A stretch of 64,000 bases of DNA from Castor canadensis (GCF_047511655.1 NC_133405.1:92167046-92231045); one strand, 5' to 3'. Positions 51,405 through 63,937 are shown, counted from the first letter of the stretch. The notes: generated from the letters alone by a model not told the origin. A program made the numbers and translations.

Positions 51405-51557
51405 TTTTTTAGTGGGATTGGGATTTGAACTCAGGGCTTTGAGTTTGCAAAGCAGGTGCTCACAAAGTAGGCACTCTATGGCTTGAGTCACACCTCCAGT
51501 CCACTTTGCTCTGGTTATTTTGAAGATGGATTCTTGAGAACTATTTGCCCAGGCAAA
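51405..51557 (-). repeat. Composite SINE, truncated head
   Basis: Antisense; gatttgaactcagggctttg with the duplicated gcaggtgctcacaaagtagg segment. Confidence 0.8.
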
Positions 51558-51640
51558 TTTCACAGAAACCACAAATACTTTTTTTTAGTATGAATATGTT
51601 CCATGTAATATTTGGGACATACTTGTACTTTGAAAATATT

Positions 51641-51729
51641 GCCTGGAGGTGTGGCTCAAGTGATAGAGTGTCTGTCTAAGCAAGCATGAGGCCCTGAGCT
51701 CAAACTCTAGTATCACCAAAAAAAAAATT
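51641..51729 (+). repeat. tRNA-like SINE monomer
   Basis: ggtgtggctcaagtgataga, A-run end. Confidence 0.85.
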
Positions 51730-52623
51730 GTTTATCTGAAATTCAATTTTGTGAACACCTTATATTTTTACAGACAACAACCAATCTGTATGCTAGTCTC
51801 TGAACCAACACTTAACCTCCCGAGAGGTTGAGGATCTATTCTGATCTCTGTACCCTTGTTAAGCAATACACAGCTTGGCATGGGAACAGATGGCACTGTT
51901 TGCTCAGGGAATGAGTGCATGAAAGTGACATTGCAATAAACCTGCACCTTTGGGTGCAATCAGTAAGTGTTGCAATCAGAACAGTGTCAGTTCCACTTAC
52001 ATCCACCTTCCCTTTACAGTCTTGGAAGAATTATCTCATGCTACCCAGGCAGACGACCTAGAAAGCTGGGAGTCATCTGTACACTTAGAGAAGCCATTAC
52101 AGGGAACCAGTTGGATTTTTTATTCTTGTTTTGTTTTTTAGAGCAAGGAGGAGTGGGAGACGACTATATCCTAGGAATATGGAGATCAAGGAAAACAAAG
52201 AGGAGAGGGGCAAGGGAGGAAGTGATGCAGGAAGAAAAGGGAATATGAAGAGCCCTAAGGAAGGCAGGAAACCAAGCAGGTAGGAATAATGGGAAGGAAG
52301 GGACAGCCAGCTGGCACCAGTGCAAGGAACAACAGCTGCAGCCAGTAGGAGGCAGGAGCCAACAGGAGGGAGGCTCAGGCAATAGGCACAGAGCCATTTC
52401 TCCTCCAGAACTCTTCCCCACCCCTCATGTTAACACAGGTGATTGGGAGGGCCTGCTTGCTAGTGGTCAGAGGCAGACACCTGGGGCTTGGCCTTCTCCG
52501 GGCCTCCCAGCTTCCAGCCCCAGAGTTAGTTCCTCGCACAGCTCCAGAGGCCCCCAAATAGGGAAAATAAGGGGAAATATGATAACTCTCCTCTGCTCCG
52601 TGTCCTGCCAGGACTTGGAACAG

Positions 52624-52955
52624 GCCAGGCATGGTGGCTCACGGCTGCAATCCTAGCTACTCAGGAGTCAGAGATCGAGAGGATCGAGGTTCTAGGCCAG
52701 CCTGGGAAAAAGTTCTTGAGCCCTCATATCAACCAATAAAAGCTGAGCGTGGTGGCACATGTCTATCATCCCAGCTACAGGGGAAAAGTATGAACAGGAG
52801 GACCACTGTCCACGCCAGCCAGGGTGTAAAGTGAGACCCTAATAGAAAAATAACTAGAGCAAAAAAGGGCTGGGGGCAAGGCTCAAGTGGTAAAGCACCT
52901 GCCTTGCCAGTGCAAGGTCCTGAGCTCAAACCTTAGTACTGCCAAAAAGAAAAAA
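52624..52955 (+). repeat. Heterotrimeric SINE
   Basis: 7SL-like unit (gccaggcatggtggctcacg), second unit (gagcgtggtggcacatgtct), then tRNA-like aaggctcaagtggtaaagca. Confidence 0.83.
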
Positions 52956-53459
52956 GAAAAAAAAAGCCTAGTTTTAAGGCTTCAAAGGCAGTTTCTGTTA
53001 TAAGTCTTGACCATGCACCCAGTAAAGGGTGCAATCTGGGTCAAGTTATCGTCTTCCAGCCTCAATTCTTCCATCTTAAAGTGAGAATATAGGAGGTCTG
53101 CAGGTGCTTGGGCCATAAAACGTAGCCAGGCAGTAGTAACAGTCGTGCTCTGTGCTGTGCTGTCCACTATAGGCCACTTGCACCATATGAGACTTTCCCA
53201 AAGTTATGGGTGTGGAGCACAGTGGGAAGACCCTGGTCCTCCATCACAGAAAGCCCAAAGTGGCTCAGAACCCCAAATGGCCTGAGGGAACCTGGAAAAG
53301 AGTTCAGGCAGGAGGCAAGTCCCTCTTATTTCTGCCACTTGCAAGGTGAGAAAGAAAAGACACCTGCTGTGGAACCAACGACAGGACAGCAATGTTCAGG
53401 CTGCACCCTCTCTAAGCAAAGTCACCTTAGATTCACTGTATTTGACATTCACTCAAACT

Positions 53460-53588
53460 CTCCCCACCCCCAGCAGGGGTCTCGCTTATGTTGCTCAGGG
53501 AAGCCTCGAACACATGGGCTCAAGCGGTCCTCCAGACTCAGCCTCCTGCGTATCTGGGACTACAAGTAGCCCAGTGCGCCTAGCTACT
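53460..53588 (-). repeat. Old 7SL-derived monomer (FLAM/proto-B1-like)
   Basis: Antisense; ctcaagcggtcctccagact and cagcctcctgcgtatctggg. Closer to Alu-monomer sequence than to rodent B1. Confidence 0.65.
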
Positions 53589-53749
53589 AGCATTTTCTTT
53601 AATAGAGGGACTGCTGACTAAGCGGAAGGATCACACTAAGACTCCAGGAAGAGGATGCTCTATACACCTGACCAAGTGAGTGTAAGATAAGACCCCGGGA
53701 GAGGAAGGAGGGCGGCAGCAGGCGCAGAAACCTTCAGGTCCATCTTTTC

Positions 53750-54000
53750 CCAGCTACCCACTGGCCGCCTGTTGCTGGGGCAGTGCACGGAATCTGCGCA
53801 CGCGCTCCCGCCCCCAACTCACCGCGTCTCCGTCCCCGCCTGGCTCGGCTGGCAGTGCTGCCTGCGCATGCGTGTTCCTCCCTCACCACGATCCTAGTGA
53901 GGGCTCTGTGATTGAGGCCGGCGATTAAGGTGGTGGAAGGGGACGCAGCCCATAGTGGGTGGCTGTTAGTGGATGTGGACAAAGCAGTGTGTGACAGCGA
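53750..54000. promoter_or_regulatory. Orphan CpG-rich, promoter-like patch
   Basis: About 18 CpGs in 260 bp in otherwise CpG-poor DNA, with ctcccgcccccaac (GC box), an NRF1-like tgcgcatgcgtg (53863) and a minus-strand donor GCG|GTGAGT (53824-53817). No coding exon is visible. Could be a lncRNA promoter or an enhancer. Confidence 0.5.
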
Positions 54001-54534
54001 TGGGTCACAGAGGGCAGTATAGGGCAAGTGCGACCACTTGGGAGCAGTGTAGCCAGGCTCGGTGGAGTGAAACCCCAGAGGACCGAGGGAAGTAGGTGTG
54101 TTAGAGCCAGAGGAAACTTTTCCCTTCTTGAACTTGCCCTCACACTTGCATTACCTAGAAGGCATTCAGCCTAATGTGTAGGTGTAGTCCTCATCAAATT
54201 ATCCCTCCGAGACTAAAAGATAAATTTGGACAGGAATAGGGCTCCACCCACTCCCTCAGTCTCCCAGTCAGTTCCAGGGGCCCATCCCATATTTTGGGGC
54301 CTCTAAGTCAAAAATGAGGCCCCATTGGGTAGGATGGAGCCGAAGGACTTGCTGTGGAGACCTGTCTGACCTAAGAGAACCACTGCTTCCTCATCTGTCA
54401 CTGAGGCAGAAGACCAGCAGACCAGCTTTACAAATAGGAAGAATGACTTTAAAAAATAGAGTATGTATAGTTAAACAGCCCCAGTCACAAGTGTGTTCTG
54501 TTGACCATTGTCTAAGGTTCCAGAGAAGTTGTAC

Positions 54535-54620
54535 TTTTTTTTTGGCAGTACTGGGGTTTGAATTCAGGGCCCAACCCTTGCTAGGTAGGTGCTCTACCAC
54601 TTGTGCCACACCACCAGCCC
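54535..54620 (-). repeat. tRNA-like SINE with target duplication
   Basis: Antisense; ggggtttgaattcagggccc. Flanks ccagagaagttgt (54520) and ccagagcagttgt (54622), 12 of 13 identical. Confidence 0.88.
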
Positions 54621-54902
54621 TCCAGAGCAGTTGTTATCACTGTCATCACTTGAGGGGAGCAACCTGGCAGCCTCATCATTATAGGTAATCGTTCTCATTT
54701 GGAGGGGTGTCTGTCTTGAAAGGCTCTGCTGTTCCTTAGGAGAAATTTCAGTTCCTTGTCATAAAGATGTTATTTGTCATTCCTGGCCTTCCTTGATTCC
54801 AAAGACAGTGATAAGGGTCCTGAATTATCCCAGGGATGTGACCTTATGCTGCTAGGAGTCATCTTAAAGATTGGTCAGTTCTCTTAGGGCAACTGAATTT
54901 TA

Positions 54903-55234
54903 GTGTTTTGTTTTAGCGGTCCTAGAGTTTGAACTTGGGGCTGCCTGCTTGTGAGGCAGATGCTGTACCACTTGAGCCAGGTCTCCAGTCCTTTTTTTCT
55001 CTGTTTATTTTGGATATAGGGCCTCACTTTTTGCCCAGGTTAGCTTGAAGCTGCAATTCTCCTGATCTCAGCTTCCTGTGTAGCTAGGATGACAGGTCGA
55101 TGCCACTGCACCCAGCTATTGGTTGAGATTCAGTATCAAGAACTCTTTGCTGTATCTGGCCTTGAATCTTGATTCTCCCAATGTCAGCCTCCCAAGTAGC
55201 TAGGATTATAGGTATGAGCTAGCAGCCCAGCTGA
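54903..55234 (-). repeat. Heterotrimeric SINE
   Basis: Antisense; tRNA-like unit, 7SL-like unit, linker attggttgagattcagtatc, second 7SL-like unit. Confidence 0.82.
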
Positions 55235-56376
55235 ATGGAGTGTTCTTGCATAGTTTTTGTAGTTCTCAAGAGGGGGAGTGTGGAACCAACATTAAACATG
55301 TAAATAAGACTTTCAGGTAGTGATGCTATTTGAAGATCTGGGAGGCTGGGAGGAGGGATTGACTATTACGGTGAACTGAGAATCCAGCTATATGCAAATG
55401 TGTGGAAAGAAGTGCAGGAGGGAAAAGCAAGTGAAAAACCCTGTTGCATGACCAGACCTGTCTTTTGCCTGGGCAGTAGGAAAGGCCAGTGGTCCTGAAG
55501 TGCAGGTAAAAGGCAGTGAAAGCAGTGAACAAGAGTGGGGCTAGGGCAGGGTGGGACAATTGAAGTCTGAGGCCTTGGAGACAGTTGGGCCAGGTCACAG
55601 GAGTTATGTGCCAGCAGGACCACCCCATGAGATCATGCAAATTTTCATTGTATGTTAGAAATATCAGGGCGCTGCTGCGATCACAAATCAGACATGTGCA
55701 TAAAAGTTGATGGGCAAGGCAAAATTTACTTTTGTACAAGGGTGTGCCTCCTACCGGAGTCAGGCAAGCAAGCATACTGGGCAGAAGGACCACCTCAGTT
55801 TCTATCCCTTACACAGGACTGCCGCCTTGCTCTAACGGAGGGGGCTCAGGTTCACAGTCTTCATGAATGACTAAGGTTGAGGTTTTGGGGAGGGCATAGA
55901 GGAAGAGCAGACCTGATTGGAGAGCAAGACATGAAACTTAATTTGGTTGGTGTACTCAAAGACAAAGGGGTGACCCACAAGGCGGGAATTATATGATTCT
56001 GGGGAAACTGAGGCCTGAAATGACTGTTTGACCTGAAATGGCAACACTAAGTATAGAATTAACCTGTGAGTCAAGGGGACCTTGAAGCAGAGATTCCTTT
56101 GGACAATGATTACCTTAAAACTAGCAGTTTGAGTTTAGGACATCCAGTGACAAACAATTCTCTGTTGAAGGCAGAAAGTTTACCTATGACCCTGGGATTG
56201 AGAGTCTCATGCTCTACTGATTGAACTTTGACATAAAAAACCCAGTTTAGTTAACTCTCACGTTGTGTAATGGTACCTTGTGCTGGGGGGGTGAGTACAA
56301 ATTCCATTTGTACTGTGGTCACCACGTTGTGCAATGCAGGGCTGTGTTGGCCAGAAAAAAGGAGTGGTGTTTTGTT

Positions 56377-56724
56377 TTGTTTTGTTTTGGTGGTATTGAG
56401 GGTTGAACTCAGGGCCTCATGCTTGCAAAGCAGATGCTTTGCCCACTTTAGCCATTCCATCAGCTTTTTTTTTTTTTGCTTTAGATATTTTTGGGATAGG
56501 GTCTTGAGTTTTTGCCCAAGCCTGCCTGAACTATTTATGCTTTCTATCTTGCTGTTTATGCTTCCCAAGCAGCTGCGATGACAGGCATGCTTCACCATGC
56601 CCAGCTATTGGTTGAGATGGGGTCTTGCTAACTTTTTTCCAGGACTGTCCTTGAACTGCGATCCTTCTGACCTCTGCCTCCCAAGTAGCTGGGATTATAG
56701 GTGTGAGCCACCATGCCCAGCCAA
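56377..56724 (-). repeat. Heterotrimeric SINE
   Basis: Antisense; linker attggttgagatggggtctt between the two 7SL-like units. Confidence 0.85.
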
Positions 56725-56797
56725 GGAGTACCTTTTTCTAATGGCCACAAGTTAGCCAAACTGCAGAGGTGCTGCATCTGCCTAAAAGGGCACTACT

Positions 56798-57385
56798 TTG
56801 GTTTGAGTATGATTGTGTGTCCCCACCAACACACAATTTGTAAATTCATAAGTTGAAATTTTAACCCACAGGGTGATGGTATTAGGAGGTGGAGTTTCCT
56901 GGGAGATGATTAGATCTTGAGAGAAGAACCTTCATGAATGGGATTGGTGTCCTAAAAGAGGCCCAAGGGAGCTGCTCAATTGCCCTTTCCACTAAGTGAG
57001 GGCACAGTGAGAAGGGGCCATCTGTGAACTGGGACCCTTCCTGGTTCCTTTTTTTTCTTTTTTTTTTTTGCAGTACTGGGGCTTGAACTCAGGACTTTCA
57101 CCTTGAGCCACTCCACCAGCCCCTTTTTTTGTGAAGGGTTTTTTTGAGACAGGGTCTCAAAAACTATTAGCCCAAGCTGGCTTCAAACTGAAATCCTCCT
57201 GATCTCTACCTCCTGAGTAGCCAGGATTATAGGCATTATTATGGCCCTTCCTGGTTCCTGAATCTGTCAGTGCCTTGATCTTGGACTTCCCAGCCTTTAG
57301 AACTGTGAGAAATAAATTCCTGTTATTTAATAAGCTAATCAGTTTATGGCATTTTGTAAGAGTGGCTCAAATAGGCTAAGACTAA
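56798..57385 (+). mobile_element. Solo MaLR-type LTR fossil (MLT1/MST-like)
   Basis: An ancient LTR relic without internal region, recognised by its start, a cttgatcttggacttcccag block and the poly(A)-like end gaactgtgagaaataaattc. Interrupted by a composite SINE (about 57050-57240) with a duplicated cccttcctggttcc at the edges. Confidence 0.65.
57050..57240 (-). repeat. Composite SINE, right unit deleted, inside an LTR fossil
   Basis: Antisense; cttgaactcaggactttcac then cttgagccactccaccagcc. Confidence 0.83.
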
Positions 57386-57555
57386 GTGCTAAGACGGGCA
57401 CTTTTGTCTAAATAGAGCGAAGGTGCTGTATGGGCCAGCTGTGTCTTGTGTGCTAGGCTCTTAGCTAGTAGTTGCTAGGATATCAGATCAGCTATGGGGT
57501 TATTGAAAAGATTGAGGCAGCTATCTTTAAAAACAAAACAAACAAACAAACAAAA

Positions 57556-57756
57556 CCTGGGTGCCAGTGGCTCACACCTGTAGTCCTGGCTACTCGGGAG
57601 GCAGAGATCAGGAGGATCAAGGTTTGAGGCCAGCCTGGGCAAATACTTTTCGAGACATCATCTCCAAAATAACCAAAGCAAAATAGACTGGAGATGTGGC
57701 TCAAGTGGTAGGGCATCACAAAGCCCTGAGTTCAAACCCCAGTCCCACCAAAAAAG
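57556..57756 (+). repeat. Composite 7SL-like + tRNA-like SINE
   Basis: Head gtgccagtggctcacacctg, tail gatgtggctcaagtggtagg. Confidence 0.86.
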
Positions 57757-58217
57757 ATGGCCAATGAACATGAATTTCTGTTATCTTATTATAAGGCCCA
57801 TAGTGGCTGAACAGTGTACATGTTCAACGCCTGCATGGAGAAACTGCAGTACAAGGGAGAGAGGACCCAGAGTGACTCTGTCTATCCCTTTTGCCCACCT
57901 CCTCTCTCTTACCTTCCCTCTCCTGTCTATAGCCCTTCCTCTGTCTATCTTGGTCTATCTCTTTGCTTTTTCTTCAACAGATTCCTTATTGAGCACTACT
58001 GTGTGCAGTGTATGCAAAGATGTCCTCAAAGATTTCTTCAAAATCAAGTAGAAGAAACAGACAAGTTTTTAAAATTTTTATTGAGTTATCAATTTATACA
58101 TTTCTATCTTACAAGAACAATTTGAAGCAGCTGTTAATTCCAAGATTTATTTTTTCCTGACATTATACCAGGTGAGCAAGAGAACTAAACCTGGGCAAGA
58201 TGATAATCATTTTATTG

Positions 58218-58540
58218 AGCTGGCAGAGTGGCTCAAGTGGTAGAGTGCCTTTCTAGCAAGCATGAGGCTCTGAGTTCAAACCCCAGTACCACCAAAACAA
58301 AAGAACAACAAGTAGAAGGGGAGTGAAGGTTGATGCAGGGCTGGCAGAGTGGCTCAAGTCATAGAGCACCTATCTAGCTAACTCTAAGGCCCTGAGTTCA
58401 AACCTCAGTACCACCAAAAAAAAAATCCTTTTTATTTTGCCTTAAAAATATTTATATTAAGAACTGGGTTTCTAGCTCAGTGACAGAGCACTTGCCTTGC
58501 ATATGTGGGGCCCTGGGTTTGATCGCCAGCACTGCAAAAT
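58218..58540 (+). repeat. Three tandem-spaced SINE monomers
   Basis: tRNA-like at 58218-58310 and 58337-58426 (both cagagtggctcaagt), ID-like at 58462-58540 (tctagctcagtgacagagca). Confidence 0.85.
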
Positions 58541-58647
58541 GTTTATATTATATATTTATATTGTATATAGTAATTCTATCTTATTTTCAACTGTGCAGAG
58601 AATAATATAAAATATCCCTGTTTACTATATTATATTTACTTCAGGTT

Positions 58648-58753
58648 TCTTTTTTTTTTCCTTTTTATTTTTTTTGCAGTGCTGGGGATCAAACCCAGAG
58701 CCTTGCATGCTAGGGAAGTGCTCTAGCCCTGAGTACACTTCCACCCACCCCCC
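58648..58753 (-). repeat. ID-like SINE
   Basis: Antisense; gtgctggggatcaaacccag. Confidence 0.8.
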
Positions 58754-59351
58754 AAGCTTTTTAAAATAAAGCACTAAAGATACAGCTGTCCCCAACTTGT
58801 CCCATTCCCCAGGAGCATCCTCTTTCCCCTTGACCTGAGTTTGGAGTTTATCATTCCTGTGGATGTTTTGTCCTTTGACCTTATATGAATATATCCATAT
58901 GAAATGTTTTCTAATATTCTGTAAACATGATAGTCTTGTTTTCATGTCGTGAAACCTAGACCTGTGTTAACACTCCGTAGCCTTTCCTGCAGGTGGTTCT
59001 TTATCCCTCAGCATTATATCTGTTGGTATACACAGCTGTAGATAACCCTTGTATTTACATTGTGCTCTCCATCATCGAAAGGACTTCAGGGTCCCTTATT
59101 TCCTGTGATCACAAGTGTTGCGACGCCCTGCTGGACTCAATAAGAAACCAAGGGCCAGAGAGTGAAGTGACTTGCTCCAGGCTTACTGACTCTCTACATC
59201 ATTAGACAACAGGAATGAGTAACCAGAAGGCAGGCAAGTGGGAAGGAAAGGAGCCTGGAGATGAGGGTGGGAAGGAAGGATGGATAAGGGAGGGGGAAGA
59301 AAAAGGGCAGAGGCAGCTGAGGTAGCTGTGTGGCTTTAAATCTACCTGTGA

Positions 59352-59508
59352 TCTTATTCTCAAGCTCATTGGGATCACCTGGGGAGCTTCAAAAGCTACT
59401 GATGCCTAGGACCCACCCCCAGAGATTCTAGAGTGGAGGCTTGAGCAGCAGGTTTAGAAGATTCCCAGCTGAGTTGAATGTATAGTCAGGGTTGCAAACC
59501 ATTGACTA
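59352..59508 (+). mobile_element. MER20-like hAT fossil
   Basis: attgggatcacctggggagc, cctaggacccacccccagag, cagggttgcaaaccattg. Confidence 0.65.
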
Positions 59509-60082
59509 AGCAAAGTAATTTGTCAGGCAGTGAATTGACTGAGGGGGTGGTACTCAAAGGCTGGCTTGTTAGCATTAATAAGATCTTAGACTGCGAAGGC
59601 TGGCTTGATAATGCGATGTAAATAACATATTGGGATCTTCCACAGAAGTGGGCTAAAATGAAGGAGATGATAATCCGGTTTCCTTTGAACTGCTCATACT
59701 AGTCTTAGACTATAGTGTTCAGTTATCAGACCTTTGATTTGAAAGAGAGACCAGCAATTTTCATGATGAATGCCAGTAAGCCCCCACAGAGTAATAGAAT
59801 TTAGCAAACATACTAAGTAATTCCTTTAGGCAGGGCCTGTGCTGCAGGGAAGGAAGGCAGGTGAAAAAAATTGCAGTCCTTGTCCTAAAGAGGCTCACAC
59901 TAACAGGTAGCCCAGACAAACTAACACAAAGTGCTGACTGCGAGACATAAAGTCTAAGGTGCAAGGGGACAGAGGGCAGAGAACATCTACCTCTACCTTA
60001 GAGAGACCTGCAGAAAGGCTCCCAGTAGGCCTCCACGGAGGGCTAAGTAAGCTAGCAGGTTCTTTTTATTTGCTTTCTTTTC

Positions 60083-60168
60083 TCTTTTTTGTGGTACTGG
60101 GGCTTGAACTCAGGGCTTCATGCTTGCTAGGCAGGCGTTCTACCACTTGAGCCATTCTACTAGTCCTG
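60083..60168 (-). repeat. tRNA-like SINE monomer
   Basis: Antisense; ggggcttgaactcagggctt. Confidence 0.85.
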
Positions 60169-60179
60169 TTTCTTATTTT

Positions 60180-60550
60180 TAATTTTTTTGAGGCAGTACA
60201 GGAATTTGAACTCAAGGCCTTCTGCTAGCTAGGCAAATGCTCTTAACACTTGAGCCACACCCCTAGCCTGTTTTACTTTAGTTATTTTTTGCATAGCGTC
60301 TTGTGTTTTTGCCTGGGCAGGCTTGGACCATGATCCTCATACTCATGCCTTCCCTGTACCTGGGATGACAGGCACATACCACCATGCCTAACGTTTTTTC
60401 CCTTTTTTATTATTGTTGTGCTGGAGTAGCTTTTCTTATTGAGATGGGGTCTTGCTAACTTTTTGCCAAGGCTGGTCTCAAACTGCAGTCCTCCCAATCT
60501 CTACCTCCCAAATAACTGGGATTATAGGTATGAGCCACCACACCCAGCAC
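60180..60550 (-). repeat. Heterotrimeric SINE
   Basis: Antisense; tRNA-like unit, 7SL-like unit (tacctgggatgacaggcaca), expanded linker with ttgagatggggtcttgctaa, second unit. Confidence 0.82.
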
Positions 60551-60645
60551 TTTTTATTTATTTATTTTCAATGCTGGAAACAAATCCAGGGCCTCACACA
60601 ATGCTATGCAAGCGCTCTAGCACTGAGCAACATTGCTTCAGTCCA
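60551..60645 (-). repeat. ID-like SINE
   Basis: Antisense; atgctggaaacaaatccagg. Confidence 0.72.
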
Positions 60646-60828
60646 TGAACAGTCTTGAAGGATGAGTAAAAGTTGGTGAATGGTATAGTCGAGGCTGCGG
60701 GAGAGGGAGAACACATGTAGAGGCTGCACATGCAGCCATCTGCTATTTGGCTGCTGAAGGCCAAATAGTTTGGTGTGGTAGAACACTAGAATACATATGT
60801 GATGAGGAGAAGCAGGTGATAAGGCTGG

Positions 60829-61090
60829 GAATACCCACGCATGGTGGCACATGCCTATAGACCCAGGTGCTACTAGGGAGGCTGAAGTAGCACGATTGCT
60901 TGAGCCTAGGAGTTTGAGACTAGCCTGTCCCTCATAGTAACACCCTGCCTCAAAACAATTACTTGTAGCCAGGTGTGCTGGCACATGCCTGTAATCCTAG
61001 CATTCAGGAGACTAAGGCAAGAGAATGGTGAGTTTGAGGTCAGCCTCGGGTACACACCAAGACCCTGTCTCAGGGGATAAAAAGAAAAAC
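60829..61090 (+). repeat. Two 7SL-derived monomers
   Basis: 60829-60958 is Alu-monomer-like (gcatggtggcacatgcctat, ttgcttgagcctaggagttt). 60968-61090 is B1 (gccaggtgtgctggcacatg). Confidence 0.78.
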
Positions 61091-61277
61091 CTGGAAAGGT
61101 AGACCCTGTGTGCTGTGTCCAGGAGCCCTGCTTTACCCTGTAGGCAGCAGAGTATCATCAAAGGGAGAAGTGGGGAGAAGGGCCTTACAGAGGAGGAGGA
61201 ACTAAGTTGGGTCTCAGAAAATGAGTGGAAAATCAAGTCAGGAATGTGAGAAGGAGTATGGAGGCCGGAACGGGCCT

Positions 61278-61700
61278 GTCAGTCAGGCTCAGTGAGGGAA
61301 CTGATCAAAGTCATCTGGGGCACTTTTTAAAAATAGCAGTGCCACATGGGCTTGGGTGTAGTTCAATGGTAGAGCACCCTTAGCATGTGTGAGGTCCTGG
61401 TTCATTCCCTGCCACCACTACCACCCCCAAACAAAGCAAAACAAAACCAATCCATGCCTTGGACTGGAGAAGTGGCTCAAGCAATAGTGCCTGCCTAGCA
61501 AGTGTGAAGCCCTGAGTTCAAATTCCAATACCGCCAAAAAAAAACCAAAAAAACAAAAAAAACAGATCCTGGGCTCCACTCCACCTCTCAAGAGATTCTG
61601 ATTTATATGATCTGGGAGTGAGCCCCAGGCATCAGTATTTTTTCAGTATGGCTTGGCAGTTCCCCAGGTAATCCTAACTGCAATTGAGCTTGAGAGCTAC
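61278..61700 (+). mobile_element. MER20-like fossil split by two SINEs
   Basis: tcatctggggcactttttaa before the SINEs; gatcctgggctccactccac and tccccaggtaatcctaactg after. SINEs at 61346-61447 (ID-like) and 61460-61562 (tRNA-like). Confidence 0.6.
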
Positions 61701-61783
61701 AGCTGTGGGGAGTTATTGAGGACATGGGTGGAAAGGTCAGCTAGAGCCAGATACCTATCATTATGAATTAGCATTTAAAAAAA

Positions 61784-61863
61784 ATTTTTTTGGTGCTGGA
61801 AATGAACCCAGGGCCTCACGCATTCTAAGACCATGCTGTACCATTGAGCTACACCCCTAGCCT
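61784..61863 (-). repeat. ID-like SINE
   Basis: Antisense; ggtgctggaaatgaacccag. Confidence 0.8.
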
Positions 61864-62302
61864 CACTAATGTTTATTGAATGTTAACTGTATGCCAGAGA
61901 ATCTGTATGACTCCATGATGATAGGTTCTATTGTTACTGAACCCAGGTCCAGAAGCTCATCCCACGGAAAAGCCAGCGTCCAAGAGATCAGTGTTGGGGA
62001 GAAAGAAAGGCTTATATTCGGGAGCCAAAGAATGGAGAAGTGGGAGCTGTGCTCACAACTCAACTTCTCAACTGCAGGGAACTGTAGGGTTACTGCTAAA
62101 CAATAGGAATAATGACAGGGAGAGAAGGGATCATAAAGGGGCAGAATATTTTTGCCTTTTCTGGGTACCACTGCTTTTTGCTCCTTTCATGGTCTGGTGT
62201 TTCTGGTCATGGCAGCTGGTGTCTTTAGCATTGAAGGGGGAAGAAAGAAATTAGGCTAGTCTAGGTCCAGTTAACCCTGTATTATAGTTCTGGGAAAAAA
62301 AC

Positions 62303-62378
62303 TTTTTTTTTTATGGTACTAGGGTTTGAATCCAGGGTTTCACACTTGCTAGGCAACTTGTGCTACACCTCCAGCCTG
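62303..62378 (-). repeat. tRNA-like SINE monomer, internally shortened
   Basis: Antisense; tagggtttgaatccagggtt. Confidence 0.78.
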
Positions 62379-63030
62379 ACAAACCATTTCTTAAATGATC
62401 AATATTTTTACATGCAGAGCTGAGTAAAACCTGACCCAACGGTTAAAGCCACAAAGGAGACAGACACTATGAAGATGGAGATGCAGAGTCTTTTCATCCC
62501 ATTCTAGTCACCTATTGGACATCTGCAGGCCCAAGTGAAGTCAGTGTTTTCAGCAAAAGGGACCCTCAAATCCCTGAAAAGTAACCTAGGCAACTGTTAT
62601 TATTATAACTCATGTGTAAGGTGTTATCACGGCAAAAGCTAGTGGGAGACTAATAATTTGTATTGCCCAGCTGTGTGACCTCCAAAATTAGTGACTTTTT
62701 AAGTCAACTAAGAGCAGGTAAAGCTAGAAGAAAACCTGAATAAGGTTTTTCCATGGTTGCAGACAAGGAAACACCAATTTGACCAAAGTGATAGTCTGGC
62801 TTCACACCATATCCTAGAAGGGCTTGTATTCCCTTCCAAAGAGGTTGGATTTTTTTCTGCAGATGCCTTTATTTGTTCAATGTGTATCCATCCAGAATTT
62901 CTTTATTCATCTACAAGCAGGCATGAATACATATCCCTCATTTCTTCATAAAAGTTAGCATTCTATACCTTTTATTAATATGTGACCTGGAAATCTTTAC
63001 AAATCAGTATATAAAGAGCTTCCTCATTCT

Positions 63031-63129
63031 TTTTTCTTTTTCTCCTTTCTTTTGTGGTGGCTAAGGGATTAAACCCAGGGTCTTGCATGTGCTAGGTAAA
63101 TTCTCTACCACTAATCTCTATCCCCAGCC
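63031..63129 (-). repeat. ID-like SINE
   Basis: Antisense; ttaaacccagggtcttgcat. Confidence 0.78.
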
Positions 63130-63329
63130 CTCTCATTCTTTTTTATTTTTTTACAGCTCCTTAGCATTCCTTTGTGTGCATGCATGTACCCTAACTTTTT
63201 TAACATTGGCTAGTTTACACTTTGTGGCTATAAATATTCTATAATGAATAATCTTATATGTGTATCATTTTGCATATTTCCAGAAAGGGAATGAGTGGAC
63301 TAGGGGGGTAAATATGCCTTTTTTTTGTA

Positions 63330-63535
63330 TTTATTTTTGTTTGTTTTTTTATGGTGCGGGGGTTTGAACTTAGGGCCTACACCTTGAGCCACTCCACCAG
63401 CCCTTTGTTGTGATGGGTATTTTCAAGATAGGGTTTCCCAAATGATTTGCCCAGGCTGGCTTCAAATCGCAATCCTCCTGATCTCTGCCTCCTGAGTAGC
63501 TAGGATTACAGGCGTGAGCCACTGGCACCTGGCTA
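63330..63535 (-). repeat. Composite SINE, right unit deleted
   Basis: Antisense; cttagggcctacaccttgag. Inserted in an antisense L1M relic, with tatgcc / tacgcc at the edges. Confidence 0.85.
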
Positions 63536-63627
63536 GATACGCCTTTGCAATTCAGTAGATGTTGCCAAATTGTCCTCCATGTACTACTTTGCATTCCTAC
63601 TTGCAGTGAATGATAGTATGTAGGCAT

Positions 63628-63920
63628 GCAAGATGCTCCACCACTTGAGCCACCCTGCCAGCCCTTTTTTGCATTAGGTATTTTTGATACAGGGTCTCAT
63701 GAACTATTTTCCTGAGGCTGGCTTCATACCATGATCCTCCTGATCTCTGCCTCCTGAGTAGCTAGGATTACAGGTGTGAGCCACCAGCACCTGGCCTGGC
63801 TTGTTTGTTGAGATGGGGGTCTCACCAGCTCTTTGGCTAAACTGGCCTTGAACTGAAGTCCTCCTGATTTCCACCTCTCAAATAGCTGGGATTACAGTGG
63901 TGAGCTACTGTGCTCAGAAT
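63628..63920 (-). repeat. Trimeric SINE, partial
   Basis: Antisense; ccaccacttgagccaccctg, then two 7SL-like units joined by gtttgttgagatgggggtct. Confidence 0.78.
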
Positions 63921-63937
63921 CCTGACAGATATTTTTA

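Noticed and set aside
54314-54688. 124-codon plus-strand frame near 54.3 kb
   Set aside because: Its second half is an antisense tRNA-like SINE and the first half has no recognisable domain or splice support.
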